From Agrococcus terreus (GTDB taxonomy: Bacteria; Actinomycetota; Actinomycetes; Actinomycetales; Microbacteriaceae): DNA of 64,000 bases. The DNA is taken from NCBI RefSeq assembly GCF_014645235.1, contig NZ_BMLM01000001.1, positions 1,860,001 to 1,924,000 of the forward strand, written 5' to 3'. The notes under the pieces are model-generated. The model saw nothing but the letters and a program-made list of their open reading frames with translations, was not told the origin of the DNA and ran no database searches. Below, piece after piece: positions 26,948-35,246 of this stretch (the stretch's first letter is position 1; every line of letters begins with the position of its first letter). The position numbers and the translations under genes were made by a program.

Positions 26948-26992
26948 CGGTCGAGGAGCGCGCCGCCACAGGCGGCACGCGACTCGAGACCA
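26948..26992. repeat. 45-bp palindromic intergenic repeat, copy 3
   Basis: Third copy, 7 nt after copy 2 in the same orientation, with a few substitutions (first base C, GACTCGAGACCA end). Confidence 0.85.
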
Positions 26993-27001
26993 CCACCCGG
27001 C

Positions 27002-27007
27002 TAGGGT
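27002..27007 (+). promoter_or_regulatory. -10 box, leaderless promoter of the SDR gene
   Basis: TAGGGT, then 6 nt, then the ATG at 27014. It begins 9 nt after repeat copy 3. Confidence 0.6.
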
Positions 27008-27013
27008 GCGACC

Positions 27014-27682
27014 ATGCCCCTCGCCCTGCTCACCGGTGCCGCACGCCCGAACAGCATCGCCGCCGGGATCGCCGAGCGGCTCCGCGCCGACGGCTGGGAC
27101 GTGGCGACCTCCGACCGCTCCGGCGCCGAGTTCGACGCCGACCTCGAGGACGCCGCCGCTCCGGCCGACCTGATCGACGCCGTCATCGCCGGCCGCGGCG
27201 GACCGATCGACGCGCTCGTGCTCAGCCACGCGCACGGCGTGGAGTCCGGCATCCTCGACACGACCGCCGAGTCGTTCGACCGCCACGTCGCCGTCAACGC
27301 CCGCGCGAGCCTGCTGCTCATCGCTGCCTTCGCCCGCCAGGCGCCCGAGGATGGCGGCGCGATCGTCGCCCTCACGAGCGACCACACCACCGGCAACCTC
27401 CCCTACGGCGCGTCGAAGGGCGCGCTCGACCGCATCGTCATCTCGGCGGCGCGCGAGCTCGGACCCCGCGGCATCTCCGCCAACGTCGTGAACCCAGGTC
27501 CCGTCGACACCGGCTGGATGGACGACGAGCTGCGTGCGTCGATGCCCGCCCACGTGCCGCTCGGCCGCCTCGGCACCGCGGACGACACGGCGGGCGTCGT
27601 GGCGTTCCTGCTCTCCCCCGAGGGGCGCTGGATCTCGGGCCAGCTGCTGCACGCCGACGGCGGCCTCTCGGGCCGCTACTGA
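27014..27682 (+). CDS. Short-chain dehydrogenase/reductase
   Basis: A 222-residue Rossmann oxidoreductase. The nucleotide motif is the variant TGAARPNSIAAGIAERL (8-24). The catalytic Tyr-Lys pair is in LPYGASKGAL with Ser upstream in LTSDHT, and the C-terminus carries NPGPVDTGWMDDEL and ISGQLLHADGGLSGRY. It fits the FabG-like classical SDR class but is short (222 against about 250). The substrate is unknown. It is convergent with the beta-glucosidase gene, 19 bp apart. Confidence 0.88.
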   Translation: MPLALLTGAARPNSIAAGIAERLRADGWDVATSDRSGAEFDADLEDAAAPADLIDAVIAGRGGPIDALVLSHAHGVESGILDTTAESFDRHVAVNARASLLLIAAFARQAPEDGGAIVALTSDHTTGNLPYGASKGALDRIVISAARELGPRGISANVVNPGPVDTGWMDDELRASMPAHVPLGRLGTADDTAGVVAFLLSPEGRWISGQLLHADGGLSGRY

Positions 27683-27701
27683 GGGCCGCGCACGTGGCCT
27701 C

Positions 27702-29099
27702 CTAGAGCGTCCGCTCCCGGATCATTCGCGCGAGCTCGAGGCCCGAGTCCTTCACCGTGCGCTCCTGCGTGTCGTAGTCGACCCGCACGATCCCGAAGCG
27801 CTTGTGGTAGCCCCACGCCCACTCGTAGTTGTCCATGAGCGACCAGTAGAAGTAGCCCCTCACCGGCACGCCCTGCTCGATCGCATCGACGACCGCGCCG
27901 ACGTGCGCGCGCAGGAACTCCGTGCGCTCCGCGTCGTGGACGCGGCCGTCCTCCGCGACGACGTCGTCGTACGCGGCGCCGTTCTCGGTCATCCACAGCT
28001 CCGTGCCCGCGGGGCCGGTGTACTCCTCGTGCACCATGCGCAGGAGGCGCGTGAGGCCCTCCGGCTGCACCTCCCAACCCATGACCGTCGTCGGCAGGTC
28101 GCGGGCGTGGATGTACACGCACTCGGCGGCCGGGAAGGGGCTCGCGATCGGTCGGTCGGTCGGCGCGTCCTGCAGCGGCGCCTGCGTCGGCGGCACGGCC
28201 GAGACCGCATCGCCGTGGTAGTAGTTCACGCCCAGCACGTCGAGCGGCGCGCTGATCGTGGCGAGGTCGCCGTCCTGCACGACGGCGTCGAGGCCGAGGT
28301 GGCCCACGTCGGCGAGCAGCGAGTCGCGGTAGTGCCCGCGGAAGATCGGGTCGAGGAAGAAGCGGTTGTACTGCTCGTCGATGCGCCGCGCGGCGTCGAC
28401 GTCGGCGACCGACGACGGGTCCACCGGATCCGCGACCGTCATGTTCAGCGTGATGCCGAGCCGCTCCGCCCCCGCGTCGCGCAGCGCGCGCACGGCCATG
28501 CCGTGGGCGAGCAGCAGGTGGTGGCCCGCCGCGAGGCCGTCGGCGACGCTCTGCCGGCCCGGCGCGTGGGCGCCCGCCGTGTACGAGAGGAACGACGAGC
28601 ACCACGGCTCGTTGAGCGTCGTCCAGTTCACGACCCGGTCGCCGAGCGCCTCGTGCATCGCCAGCGCGTAGTCGACGAAGCGGTGCGCGGTGTCGCGCGC
28701 CGGCCAGCCGCCGGCCTCCTCGAGCGACTGCGGCATGTCCCAGTGGTGCAGCGTCAGCCACGGCATGATGCCGGCCTCGAGCAGCTCGTCGACGAGCCGC
28801 GAGTAGAAGTCGACGCCCTCCGGGTTCACGGGGCCGCCGTCGGGGCACACGCGCGACCAGCTCGTCGAGAAGCGGTACGACTGCAGGCCCAGCTCGCGCA
28901 TGAGCGCGACGTCCTGCGGCATGCGGTGGTAGTGGTCGCACGCGACGTCGCCGGTGTGGCCGTCGATCACGGCGCCCGGCACGCGGGAGAAGGCGTCCCA
29001 GATGCTCGGCGTCCGGCCGCCCTCGGCGGCCGCGCCCTCGATCTGGTAGGCGGCGGTCGCGCCGCCCAGGATGAGGTCTGCGGGGATGCTGCGCTGCAC
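27702..29099 (-). CDS. GH1 beta-glucosidase
   Basis: A 465-residue glycoside hydrolase family 1 enzyme, apparently cytosolic (no signal peptide). The acid/base Glu164 is in TLNEP and the nucleophile Glu371 in MTENG. The N-terminal GGATAAYQIEGAAAEGGRTPSIWD and YRFSTSWSRVCP segments are typical. It should hydrolyse imported beta-glucosides such as cellobiose. The start is a leaderless-type GTG, 6 nt after TATCGT, with an AACCGGTT palindrome just upstream that suggests LacI-family control. No transporter or regulator gene is adjacent. Confidence 0.95.
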   Translation of the reverse strand: MQRSIPADLILGGATAAYQIEGAAAEGGRTPSIWDAFSRVPGAVIDGHTGDVACDHYHRMPQDVALMRELGLQSYRFSTSWSRVCPDGGPVNPEGVDFYSRLVDELLEAGIMPWLTLHHWDMPQSLEEAGGWPARDTAHRFVDYALAMHEALGDRVVNWTTLNEPWCSSFLSYTAGAHAPGRQSVADGLAAGHHLLLAHGMAVRALRDAGAERLGITLNMTVADPVDPSSVADVDAARRIDEQYNRFFLDPIFRGHYRDSLLADVGHLGLDAVVQDGDLATISAPLDVLGVNYYHGDAVSAVPPTQAPLQDAPTDRPIASPFPAAECVYIHARDLPTTVMGWEVQPEGLTRLLRMVHEEYTGPAGTELWMTENGAAYDDVVAEDGRVHDAERTEFLRAHVGAVVDAIEQGVPVRGYFYWSLMDNYEWAWGYHKRFGIVRVDYDTQERTVKDSGLELARMIRERTL

Positions 29100-29105
29100 G
29101 GCTCG

Positions 29106-29123
29106 ACGATAGCGGAACCGGTT
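29106..29123 (-). promoter_or_regulatory. Promoter -10 with LacI-type operator for the beta-glucosidase gene
   Basis: On the minus strand the -10 TATCGT (29111-29106) lies 6 nt before the GTG at 29099. Directly upstream, AACCGGTT (29116-29123) is a perfect palindrome like the half-sites of LacI-family sugar repressors. Confidence 0.5.
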
Positions 29124-29145
29124 GCGGAGCGTGCGCCCGCCTCGC

Positions 29146-29583
29146 TCAGGGCGCGGGCGTCTCGCCGGGCTCGGTCGCCGTGAACCACGCGAGCCAGCCC
29201 TCCGACGTCTCGTGCACCTCGTAGGAGCCGCACCGCAGCACCTCGTCGGGCAGCTCGCTCCCCTCGGCGAAGCCGCCGTAGCGCCCGTCGAAGGGCAGCG
29301 ACGCGCGCGCGTCGAGCGCGCAGCCGACCGGCTCGGCCCCGCGGAAGGCGATCACGGCGTGCGTCTCGTCGAGGGTCGCGGTGCTCCGGATGTCGACGGC
29401 ATCGGCCGGCAACCAGGCGGGCGCGGCCACTCCGACCCAGCCGCTCGCGGCGTCGGCGCGGGTCTCGAAGGACTCGCTGTGGACGCGCTCGAACGCGTCG
29501 GAGATGCCCGAGCAGGCGGTGAGGCCGGCGACGGCGAGGGCGGCGGCCGCGGCGGCGGCGAGGGAGGCACGGTGCTTCGTCAT
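29146..29583 (-). CDS. Putative lipoprotein of unknown function
   Basis: A 145-residue protein with an Ala-rich signal peptide and lipobox LTAC (Cys24). The mature part contains PAWLPADAVDIR, AVIAFRGAEPVGC and LRCGSYEVHETSEGWLAWF, with two further cysteines. No known domain is recognised. The start may be leaderless (TGGGAT, 6 nt, ATG). It lies between the beta-glucosidase gene and tRNA-Gly, all on the minus strand. Confidence 0.75.
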   Translation of the reverse strand: MTKHRASLAAAAAAALAVAGLTACSGISDAFERVHSESFETRADAASGWVGVAAPAWLPADAVDIRSTATLDETHAVIAFRGAEPVGCALDARASLPFDGRYGGFAEGSELPDEVLRCGSYEVHETSEGWLAWFTATEPGETPAP

Positions 29584-29675
29584 GCTTCGATCCCACCGCG
29601 CGAGGCCTGTTCTGCGCGTCGGACGAGCGGCGGATCGGCGTCAGCCCTGAGGATGATCCGCTCGGACTGCAGCGG

Positions 29676-29749
29676 TGGAGCGGGCGACGGGAATCGAACC
29701 CGCGTAATCAGTTTGGAAGACTGAGGCTCTACCATTGAGCTACGCCCGC
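29676..29749 (-). tRNA. tRNA-Gly (anticodon UCC), CCA encoded
   Basis: Acceptor GCGGGCG/CGCCCGC, anticodon loop CTTCCAA (TCC), T-loop GGTTCGATTCC, discriminator T. The 3' CCA is encoded at 29678-29676, unlike the tRNA-Pro at 22480. Confidence 0.95.
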
Positions 29750-29828
29750 GCGCCCCGAGGGACTGCTCGAATCTACCGCATCCCCGCGCCTGGCCCGACG
29801 CCGACAGCCGCCGGACAGCCGCGCGGGA

Positions 29829-29834
29829 TACCGT
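29829..29834 (+). promoter_or_regulatory. -10 box, leaderless promoter
   Basis: TACCGT, then 6 nt, then the GTG at 29841. Same hexamer and spacing as at 690. Confidence 0.5.
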
Positions 29835-29840
29835 GGCCGG

Positions 29841-30497
29841 GTGCACGGCCCGCTCCGCTCCCGCTCCCGCCGCCGCGGCTCCCGACCGCTCGGCGCCGCG
29901 CTGCTGGCGGCCGCCGCGCTGAGCCTTGCCGCGCTGAGCCTTGCCGCGTGCGTCGCGATGCCCGCGACCGTGCCCGCGGATCCCGAGATCCCGCAGACGC
30001 CCGGGCCGCTGCCGACCGACAGCATCGCGCCGGCGCCGACGACGAACGGCCCCACCGACCCGCCGGTGCCCACCACGGCGCCGGGCGACTTCTCGTACGG
30101 CGACACCGTCGTCATCCACACCGAGCGCGGCTCGACGTGGGAGATCACGCCGACCGCCTCAGTCGATCCGGCCGACGACATCGCGCTGCAGACCGGCGCG
30201 ACGCCGCGCAACGGCGAGCGCTTCGTGATCATGGAGCTCGAGATCACGAACGTCGGCGTCATCACCACGCATCCGATGCACGACATGACGTTCGGCTACC
30301 AGCCGGACGGCGGTCCGATCGCCGACCAGAACTCCGCAGCGACCGCCGCGGCGCCCGACGACCTCGGCTACATCTGGGACCTCGCGCCCGGCCAGACCGA
30401 GACGGCGCAGGTCATCGTCGCCGTGCGCGCCGACGACCCGACGGGCGCTTGGGTGCTCAGCGGCGACGGCTTCGACACGACGTACCGGTTCCGCTGA
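29841..30497 (+). CDS. DUF4352-like lipoprotein
   Basis: A 218-residue secreted lipoprotein starting with GTG. A basic N-terminus ([11 protein letters not shown]) precedes a hydrophobic stretch containing a duplicated ALSLA unit and lipobox LAAC. A Pro/Thr-rich linker (about 38-80) leads to a beta-sandwich region with FVIMELEITNVGV and APGQTETAQVIVAV, typical of DUF4352/TRF2-type surface proteins. Function unknown. It is convergent with nei2. Confidence 0.75.
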   Translation: MHGPLRSRSRRRGSRPLGAALLAAAALSLAALSLAACVAMPATVPADPEIPQTPGPLPTDSIAPAPTTNGPTDPPVPTTAPGDFSYGDTVVIHTERGSTWEITPTASVDPADDIALQTGATPRNGERFVIMELEITNVGVITTHPMHDMTFGYQPDGGPIADQNSAATAAAPDDLGYIWDLAPGQTETAQVIVAVRADDPTGAWVLSGDGFDTTYRFR

Positions 30498-30515
30498 GCC
30501 GCGGCCCGCGACTGC

Positions 30516-31490
30516 CTACAGCTGGCAGCCGGGGCACCAGTACAGCTTGCGCGCCTGCATGACCTCGAGCGCGATCGGCGTGCCGCAGCGGCGGCACGGC
30601 ATCCCCTCGCGCTTGTACACCCAGTGGCGGTCGGCTCGGTTCGCGAGCGCCGCCGCCCGCTTCGCGCCCCGCAGGCCGTCGATCGTGAGCATCTGCCCGG
30701 TCTCGACGCCGATCCGCAGCAGCTTCGTCCAGTCGCGCCACAGCGCCCGCAGCTCGTCCTCGGGCACGGCCGAGCCTGGGCGGTGCGGATCCATGCGCGC
30801 GCGGAACAGCAGCTCGGCCCGGTACACGTTGCCGATGCCGGCGACCACCGACTGGTCCATGAGCAGCTGCCCGATCGCCTGCCCCGAGCGGGCCGCGCGC
30901 GCCACGAAGCGGTCCTCGGCCGATCGCTTCGACTCGGTGAGCGCCTGCGGGTCGGGCCCCAGCCGCTCGGCGAGCGCGCGCACCTCGGCGTCGTCGAGCA
31001 CCTCGCACACCGTCGGCCCGCGCAGGTCGGCCACGGCGGAGGCGGTGAGGATGCGCACGCGCACCTGGCCGACGGGCGGAGGCGGGAACTCGACCAGCGC
31101 ATCGGCGTGCTCCGTCTCGCCCGCGCGGAGCCGCGCGAGCCGCGGCGCGCCGATCGACGCGATCGAGTCCTCGTGCTCGCCGTCGGTGCCGGCGCCGCGC
31201 ATGCCCGTCTGCCCCATGCGGCCGTCGGATGCGGCGATCGTCGGGTCGACCGAGATCGCGCCCGCGAAGTCCCACGCGCCGTAGATGCCGAGGTGCACGT
31301 GGAGGGTCGGCCCGTCGAAGCCGACGAGCAGGTGCTTGCCGATCGCCTGCGACGAGGTGATCTCGCGCCCGTCGAGCTCGGCCGCGCCCACCTGGAAGCG
31401 TCCCTGGGGGCTCGTCACCGAGGCCCGGTGCCCGGCGAAGTTCGCTGCGAACTGGCGGGCGATGCGATGGACGGAGTGCCCCTCGGGCAT
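30516..31490 (-). CDS. nei2: Fpg/Nei family DNA glycosylase (Nei2-type)
   Basis: A 324-residue base-excision-repair enzyme. The N-terminus MPEGHSVHR supplies the catalytic Pro2 and Glu3. The helix-two-turn-helix region LLMDQSVVAGIGNVYRAELLFRARMDP and the C-terminal zinc finger CRRCGT...YWCPGC are intact. MPEGH rather than MPELP places it with Nei rather than MutM, so oxidised pyrimidines are the expected substrates. Its ATG overlaps the rpiB stop. The gene order nei2-rpiB-Rv2466c-like matches M. tuberculosis Rv2464c-Rv2466c. Confidence 0.93.
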   Translation of the reverse strand: MPEGHSVHRIARQFAANFAGHRASVTSPQGRFQVGAAELDGREITSSQAIGKHLLVGFDGPTLHVHLGIYGAWDFAGAISVDPTIAASDGRMGQTGMRGAGTDGEHEDSIASIGAPRLARLRAGETEHADALVEFPPPPVGQVRVRILTASAVADLRGPTVCEVLDDAEVRALAERLGPDPQALTESKRSAEDRFVARAARSGQAIGQLLMDQSVVAGIGNVYRAELLFRARMDPHRPGSAVPEDELRALWRDWTKLLRIGVETGQMLTIDGLRGAKRAAALANRADRHWVYKREGMPCRRCGTPIALEVMQARKLYWCPGCQL

Positions 31491-31975
31491 CAGTCGATCT
31501 CGTGGCCGGCGATCGCGCCCGTCGTCTCGTACTCCCCCAGCTGCGCGATGCGGCGCGCGTGGCGCTCGGCGCCCGAGAACGCGGTGGCGAGGAAGCGGCC
31601 GATGATCGCGAGCATCTCCTCCTCGGAGTGCTGGCGCGCGCCGACCGCGACGACGTTCGCGTCGTTGTGCTCGCGCGCGAGCTCGGCGGTCGCGAGGCTC
31701 CAGGCGAGCGCCGCGCGCACGCCCTTCACCTTGTTCGCCGCCATCTGCTCGCCGTTGCCGGAGCCGCCGAAGACGACCCCGAGCGCTTCGACGCCCGCCC
31801 GCTGGTCGGCGACGACCGCGCGCGCCGCCGCGATGCAGAACGAGGGGTAGTCGTCCTCGGCGTCGTACGCGGTGGGGCCGTGGTCGATCGGGTCGTGGCC
31901 GGCGTCGCGCAGGTGCTCGACGAGGCGCTTCGACATCTCGAAGCCGGCGTGGTCGGTGGCGACGTGGACGCGCAT
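31490..31975 (-). CDS. rpiB: Ribose-5-phosphate isomerase B
   Basis: A 161-residue RpiB/LacAB sugar-phosphate isomerase interconverting ribose-5-P and ribulose-5-P. VHVATDHAGFEMSKRL at the N-terminus, the catalytic cysteine region YPSFCIAAARAV and the phosphate loop VFGGSGNGEQMAANK are present. Length matches actinobacterial RpiB. It overlaps its neighbours on both sides (start and stop shared with ATGA junctions), so the three genes are one operon. Confidence 0.95.
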   Translation of the reverse strand: MRVHVATDHAGFEMSKRLVEHLRDAGHDPIDHGPTAYDAEDDYPSFCIAAARAVVADQRAGVEALGVVFGGSGNGEQMAANKVKGVRAALAWSLATAELAREHNDANVVAVGARQHSEEEMLAIIGRFLATAFSGAERHARRIAQLGEYETTGAIAGHEID

Positions 31976-32607
31976 CAGGCGGCCTCCCCCTCGGTCGCGA
32001 ACTGCGGCCCGCGGGTGCGGGTGCGCTTGAGCTCGAAGAAGCCGTCGACCGACGCGGCGGCGACGACGCCGTCGAAGAGGCGCAGCGCCTCCTCACCCGT
32101 CGGCGCGGGGCTGATGACCGGGCCGAAGAAGGCGACGTCGCCGACGGCGACGACCGGCGTGCCGACGTCGTCGCCCACGAGGTCGATCGCCTCCGCGTGG
32201 CTCGCGCGCAGCGCCTCGTCGTGCGCGTCGGTCTCGTCGGCGAGCGAGGCGGGCAGCCCGACCGCCGCGAGCGCCTCGGCGACGATCGCGTCGTCGTCCT
32301 TCCGGGCGGCGTGGTGGATGCGCTCCCCCAGCGCGTCGTAGAGCGGCTTCACGACGGCGTCGCCGCCCTCGGCGCGGGCGGCCGTGACGAGCCGCGTGAG
32401 CCGCATCGAGCGCGGCATCCGCGCCGCGTACGACTCGGGCAGGTCGCGGCCCTCGTTGAGCACGGCGAGGCTCATCACGCGCCAGTCGACGTCGAGGCCG
32501 CGCACCTCGGCGACCTCGCCGAGCCAGCGCGACGTCATCCACGCCCACGGGCAGGTCGGGTCGAACCACATGCGGACGGTGGGCGTCGGAGCCTCCTGCG
32601 CAGTCAT
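31975..32607 (-). CDS. DsbA-fold mycothiol-dependent oxidoreductase, Rv2466c type
   Basis: A 210-residue thioredoxin-fold protein with active-site CPWA (Cys19-Ala22) in WFDPTCPWAWMTSRW, as in the mycothiol-dependent nitroreductase Rv2466c. FFGPVISPAPTGEEALRLFDG and the GTPVVAVGD cis-Pro loop fit the DsbA family. Rv2466c uses mycothiol and is linked to oxidative stress resistance; use of mycothiol here is inferred. It is the first gene of the operon, with a leaderless-type promoter, divergent from pepN. Confidence 0.88.
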   Translation of the reverse strand: MTAQEAPTPTVRMWFDPTCPWAWMTSRWLGEVAEVRGLDVDWRVMSLAVLNEGRDLPESYAARMPRSMRLTRLVTAARAEGGDAVVKPLYDALGERIHHAARKDDDAIVAEALAAVGLPASLADETDAHDEALRASHAEAIDLVGDDVGTPVVAVGDVAFFGPVISPAPTGEEALRLFDGVVAAASVDGFFELKRTRTRGPQFATEGEAA

Positions 32608-32613
32608 GCCTCG

Positions 32614-32619
32614 ATGCTA
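32614..32619 (-). promoter_or_regulatory. -10 box, leaderless promoter of the Rv2466c-like operon
   Basis: On the minus strand TAGCAT, then 6 nt, then the ATG at 32607. A plus-strand TAGGGT at 32654-32659 may serve pepN. Confidence 0.55.
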
Positions 32620-32697
32620 TCCGCGCCCGGGCGGGCGCCGGGGCGCGCGCCACTAGGGTTGGGACCAGCCAGCACACCACTGCCGAAGGAGTCCAGC

Positions 32698-35235
32698 GTG
32701 CCCGGAGAGAACCTCACTCGCGCCGAAGCCCAGGAGCGCGCCTCGATCCTCGAGGTCGACGCGTACGACATCGAGCTCGACCTCACCAGGGGCGACGAGG
32801 TGTTCGGATCCACGACGACGGTCCGCTTCCGCGCGACCGAGGGCGCGTCGACGTTCATCGACCACATCTCCGCGGCCGTGCACCAGGTGACGCTCAACGG
32901 CGTCGACCTCGACGTCGCCGACGTCGACGACTCCGTGCGCATCCGCCTCGACGGCCTGCAGGCCGAGAACGAGCTGCGCGTCGTCTCCGACGCCCGCTAC
33001 GTCAACACCGGCGAGGGCCTCCACCGCTTCGTCGACCCGGTCGACGGCGAGGTCTACCTCTACTCGCAGTTCGAGGTGCCCGACTCCCGCCGCGTCTTCG
33101 CGGTGTTCGAGCAGCCCGACCTCAAGGCCACCTTCCGCTTCACGGTCACGGCGCCCGCGCGCTGGCAGGTCGTCTCGAACCAGCCCACCCCCGAGCCGGT
33201 CGTCGACGGCGACACCGGCACGTGGTCGTTCGAGCCGACGCCGCGCATCTCGAGCTACATCACTGCGCTCGTCGCGGGCCCGTACGACGTCGTGCGCTCC
33301 GAGCTCGCCTCGGCCGACGGTCGCACCATCCCGCTCGGCATCTTCTGCCGCGCCTCGCTCGCCGAGCACATGGACGCCGACTACATCTTCGAGAAGACCC
33401 GCCAGGGCTTCGCGTTCTTCGAGGCGCAGTTCGGCGTGCCCTACCCCTTCGACAAGTACGACCAGCTCTTCGTCCCCGAGTTCAACGCGGGCGCGATGGA
33501 GAACGCCGGATGCGTGACCTTCACCGAGGCGTACGTGTTCCGCGCCCAGGTGACCGACGCCATCCGCGAGCGCCGCGTCGTGACCGTGCTGCACGAGCTC
33601 GCGCACATGTGGTTCGGCGACCTCGTGACGATGCGCTGGTGGAACGACCTGTGGCTCAACGAGTCGTTCGCCGAGTGGGCGTCGACGCTCGCGACCGCCG
33701 AGGCCACCGAGTGGACCGAGGCGTGGACGACGTTCCAGGCGATGGAGAAGACCTGGGCCTACAAGCAGGACCAGCTGCCCTCGACGCACCCGATCGTCGC
33801 CGAGATCCGCGACCTCGAGGACGTCCAGGTCAACTTCGACGGCATCACGTACGCCAAGGGCGGCTCGGTGCTCAAGCAGCTCGTCGCCTGGGTGGGGCTC
33901 GAGGCCTTCATGCAGGGCGTCGGCGCGTACTTCCGCACGCACGCCTGGGGTAACACGGAGCTCAGCGACCTGCTCTCGGAGCTCGAGGCCGCGAGCGGCC
34001 GCGATCTCGGCGAGTGGAGCCGCCTGTGGCTCGAGACGGCCGGCGTCAACACGCTGCGCCCGGCGATCGAGACGACCGCCGACGGCATCATCACCTCCTT
34101 CGCCATCGAGCAGACCGCGCCCGAGACGCACCCGACGCTCCGCCCGCACCGCCTCGCGATCGGCTTCTACGACGTGCAGGACAAGGCGCTGCGCCGCATC
34201 CACCGCGTCGAGCTCGACGTCGACGGCGCGCGCACCGAGGTGCCGTCGCTCGTCGGCCACATGCGCCCCGCGCTCATCCTGGTGAACGACGAGGACCTCG
34301 CCTACGCGAAGATCCGCCTCGACGAGGCGTCCACGCGCACCGCCCTCGGGCAGCTGCGCGACATCGAGGACCCGCTCGCGCGCGCCCTCGTGTGGGGCGC
34401 CGCGTGGGACGCGACGCGCGACGCCGAGACGCCGGCGAGCGACTACGTCGACCTCGTCCTCGAGAACATCGGCGCCGAGACGGAGTCGACCACGATCCGC
34501 TTGGCCCTCACGCAGCTCGCGCTCGTGGCCCGCACCTACGTGCACCCCTCGAAGCGCACCGCCACGATCGAGCGCGCCGGCGACCGCCTCTGGCAGCTCG
34601 CCTCGGAGGCGGAGGCAGGCTCCGACGCGCAGTTCCAGTTCGCGGGCGCCTTCGCGGGCCTCGCCTCCACCGACGAGCACGTCGCGATCCTGCGCGGCCT
34701 GCTCGACGGCGACCAGCGGCTCGAGGGCCTCGAGATCGACGCCGACCTGCGCTGGCAGCTGCTCGACGGCCTCGTGCTCGCGGGCGCCGCCGGCGAGGAG
34801 GAGATCGCGGCGCTGCTCGCGACCGACGACACCGCCACGGGCCGCCAGTTCGCCGCCCGCGCCCGCGCGACCGTGCCGACGCCCGAGGCGAAGGAGGCCG
34901 CCTTCGCGTCGGTCGTGGACGCCGAGGGCGCGTCGAACATGATCGTGCGCTACACCGGCCAGGGCCTCGCCCACGTCAACGACCCCGCGTCGCTGCAGGG
35001 CCTCGTCGCCCGGTACCACGACGCGATCCAGTCGATCTGGGACTCGCGCACGTACCAGGTGGCCGAGGGCCTCCTCGTGGGCGTCTACCCCGGGGGCCTC
35101 GCGAGCCGGGAGCTCGCGGACGCCACGCGCGCGTGGCTCGCCGCGAACGAGCCGGCGCCCGCGCTGCGCCGCATCATCATCGAGCACCTGGCCGGCGTCG
35201 AGCGCGCGCTCGCGGCGCAGGAGCGCGACGCCTGA
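32698..35235 (+). CDS. pepN: Aminopeptidase N
   Basis: An 845-residue M1 zinc aminopeptidase in the cytosol. The exopeptidase motif GAMENAG is at 265-271 and zinc ligands are in HELAH (299-303) with Glu322 in NESFAEW. An N-terminal beta domain and a C-terminal ERAP1-like helical domain (from about 530) are present. It removes N-terminal residues from peptides produced by Clp and other proteases. The start is the GTG at 32698 with GAAGGAG 6 nt upstream; the longer open frame upstream is antisense to the divergent gene. Equivalent to Rv2467. Confidence 0.96.
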   Translation: MPGENLTRAEAQERASILEVDAYDIELDLTRGDEVFGSTTTVRFRATEGASTFIDHISAAVHQVTLNGVDLDVADVDDSVRIRLDGLQAENELRVVSDARYVNTGEGLHRFVDPVDGEVYLYSQFEVPDSRRVFAVFEQPDLKATFRFTVTAPARWQVVSNQPTPEPVVDGDTGTWSFEPTPRISSYITALVAGPYDVVRSELASADGRTIPLGIFCRASLAEHMDADYIFEKTRQGFAFFEAQFGVPYPFDKYDQLFVPEFNAGAMENAGCVTFTEAYVFRAQVTDAIRERRVVTVLHELAHMWFGDLVTMRWWNDLWLNESFAEWASTLATAEATEWTEAWTTFQAMEKTWAYKQDQLPSTHPIVAEIRDLEDVQVNFDGITYAKGGSVLKQLVAWVGLEAFMQGVGAYFRTHAWGNTELSDLLSELEAASGRDLGEWSRLWLETAGVNTLRPAIETTADGIITSFAIEQTAPETHPTLRPHRLAIGFYDVQDKALRRIHRVELDVDGARTEVPSLVGHMRPALILVNDEDLAYAKIRLDEASTRTALGQLRDIEDPLARALVWGAAWDATRDAETPASDYVDLVLENIGAETESTTIRLALTQLALVARTYVHPSKRTATIERAGDRLWQLASEAEAGSDAQFQFAGAFAGLASTDEHVAILRGLLDGDQRLEGLEIDADLRWQLLDGLVLAGAAGEEEIAALLATDDTATGRQFAARARATVPTPEAKEAAFASVVDAEGASNMIVRYTGQGLAHVNDPASLQGLVARYHDAIQSIWDSRTYQVAEGLLVGVYPGGLASRELADATRAWLAANEPAPALRRIIIEHLAGVERALAAQERDA

Positions 35236-35246
35236 TCGGAGGACGG

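Noticed and set aside
25404-26992. Complete insertion sequence around the DUF222/HNH gene
   Set aside because: No transposase, no terminal inverted-repeat pair in opposite orientation and no target duplication are visible; the 45-bp repeats are palindromic units rather than element ends.
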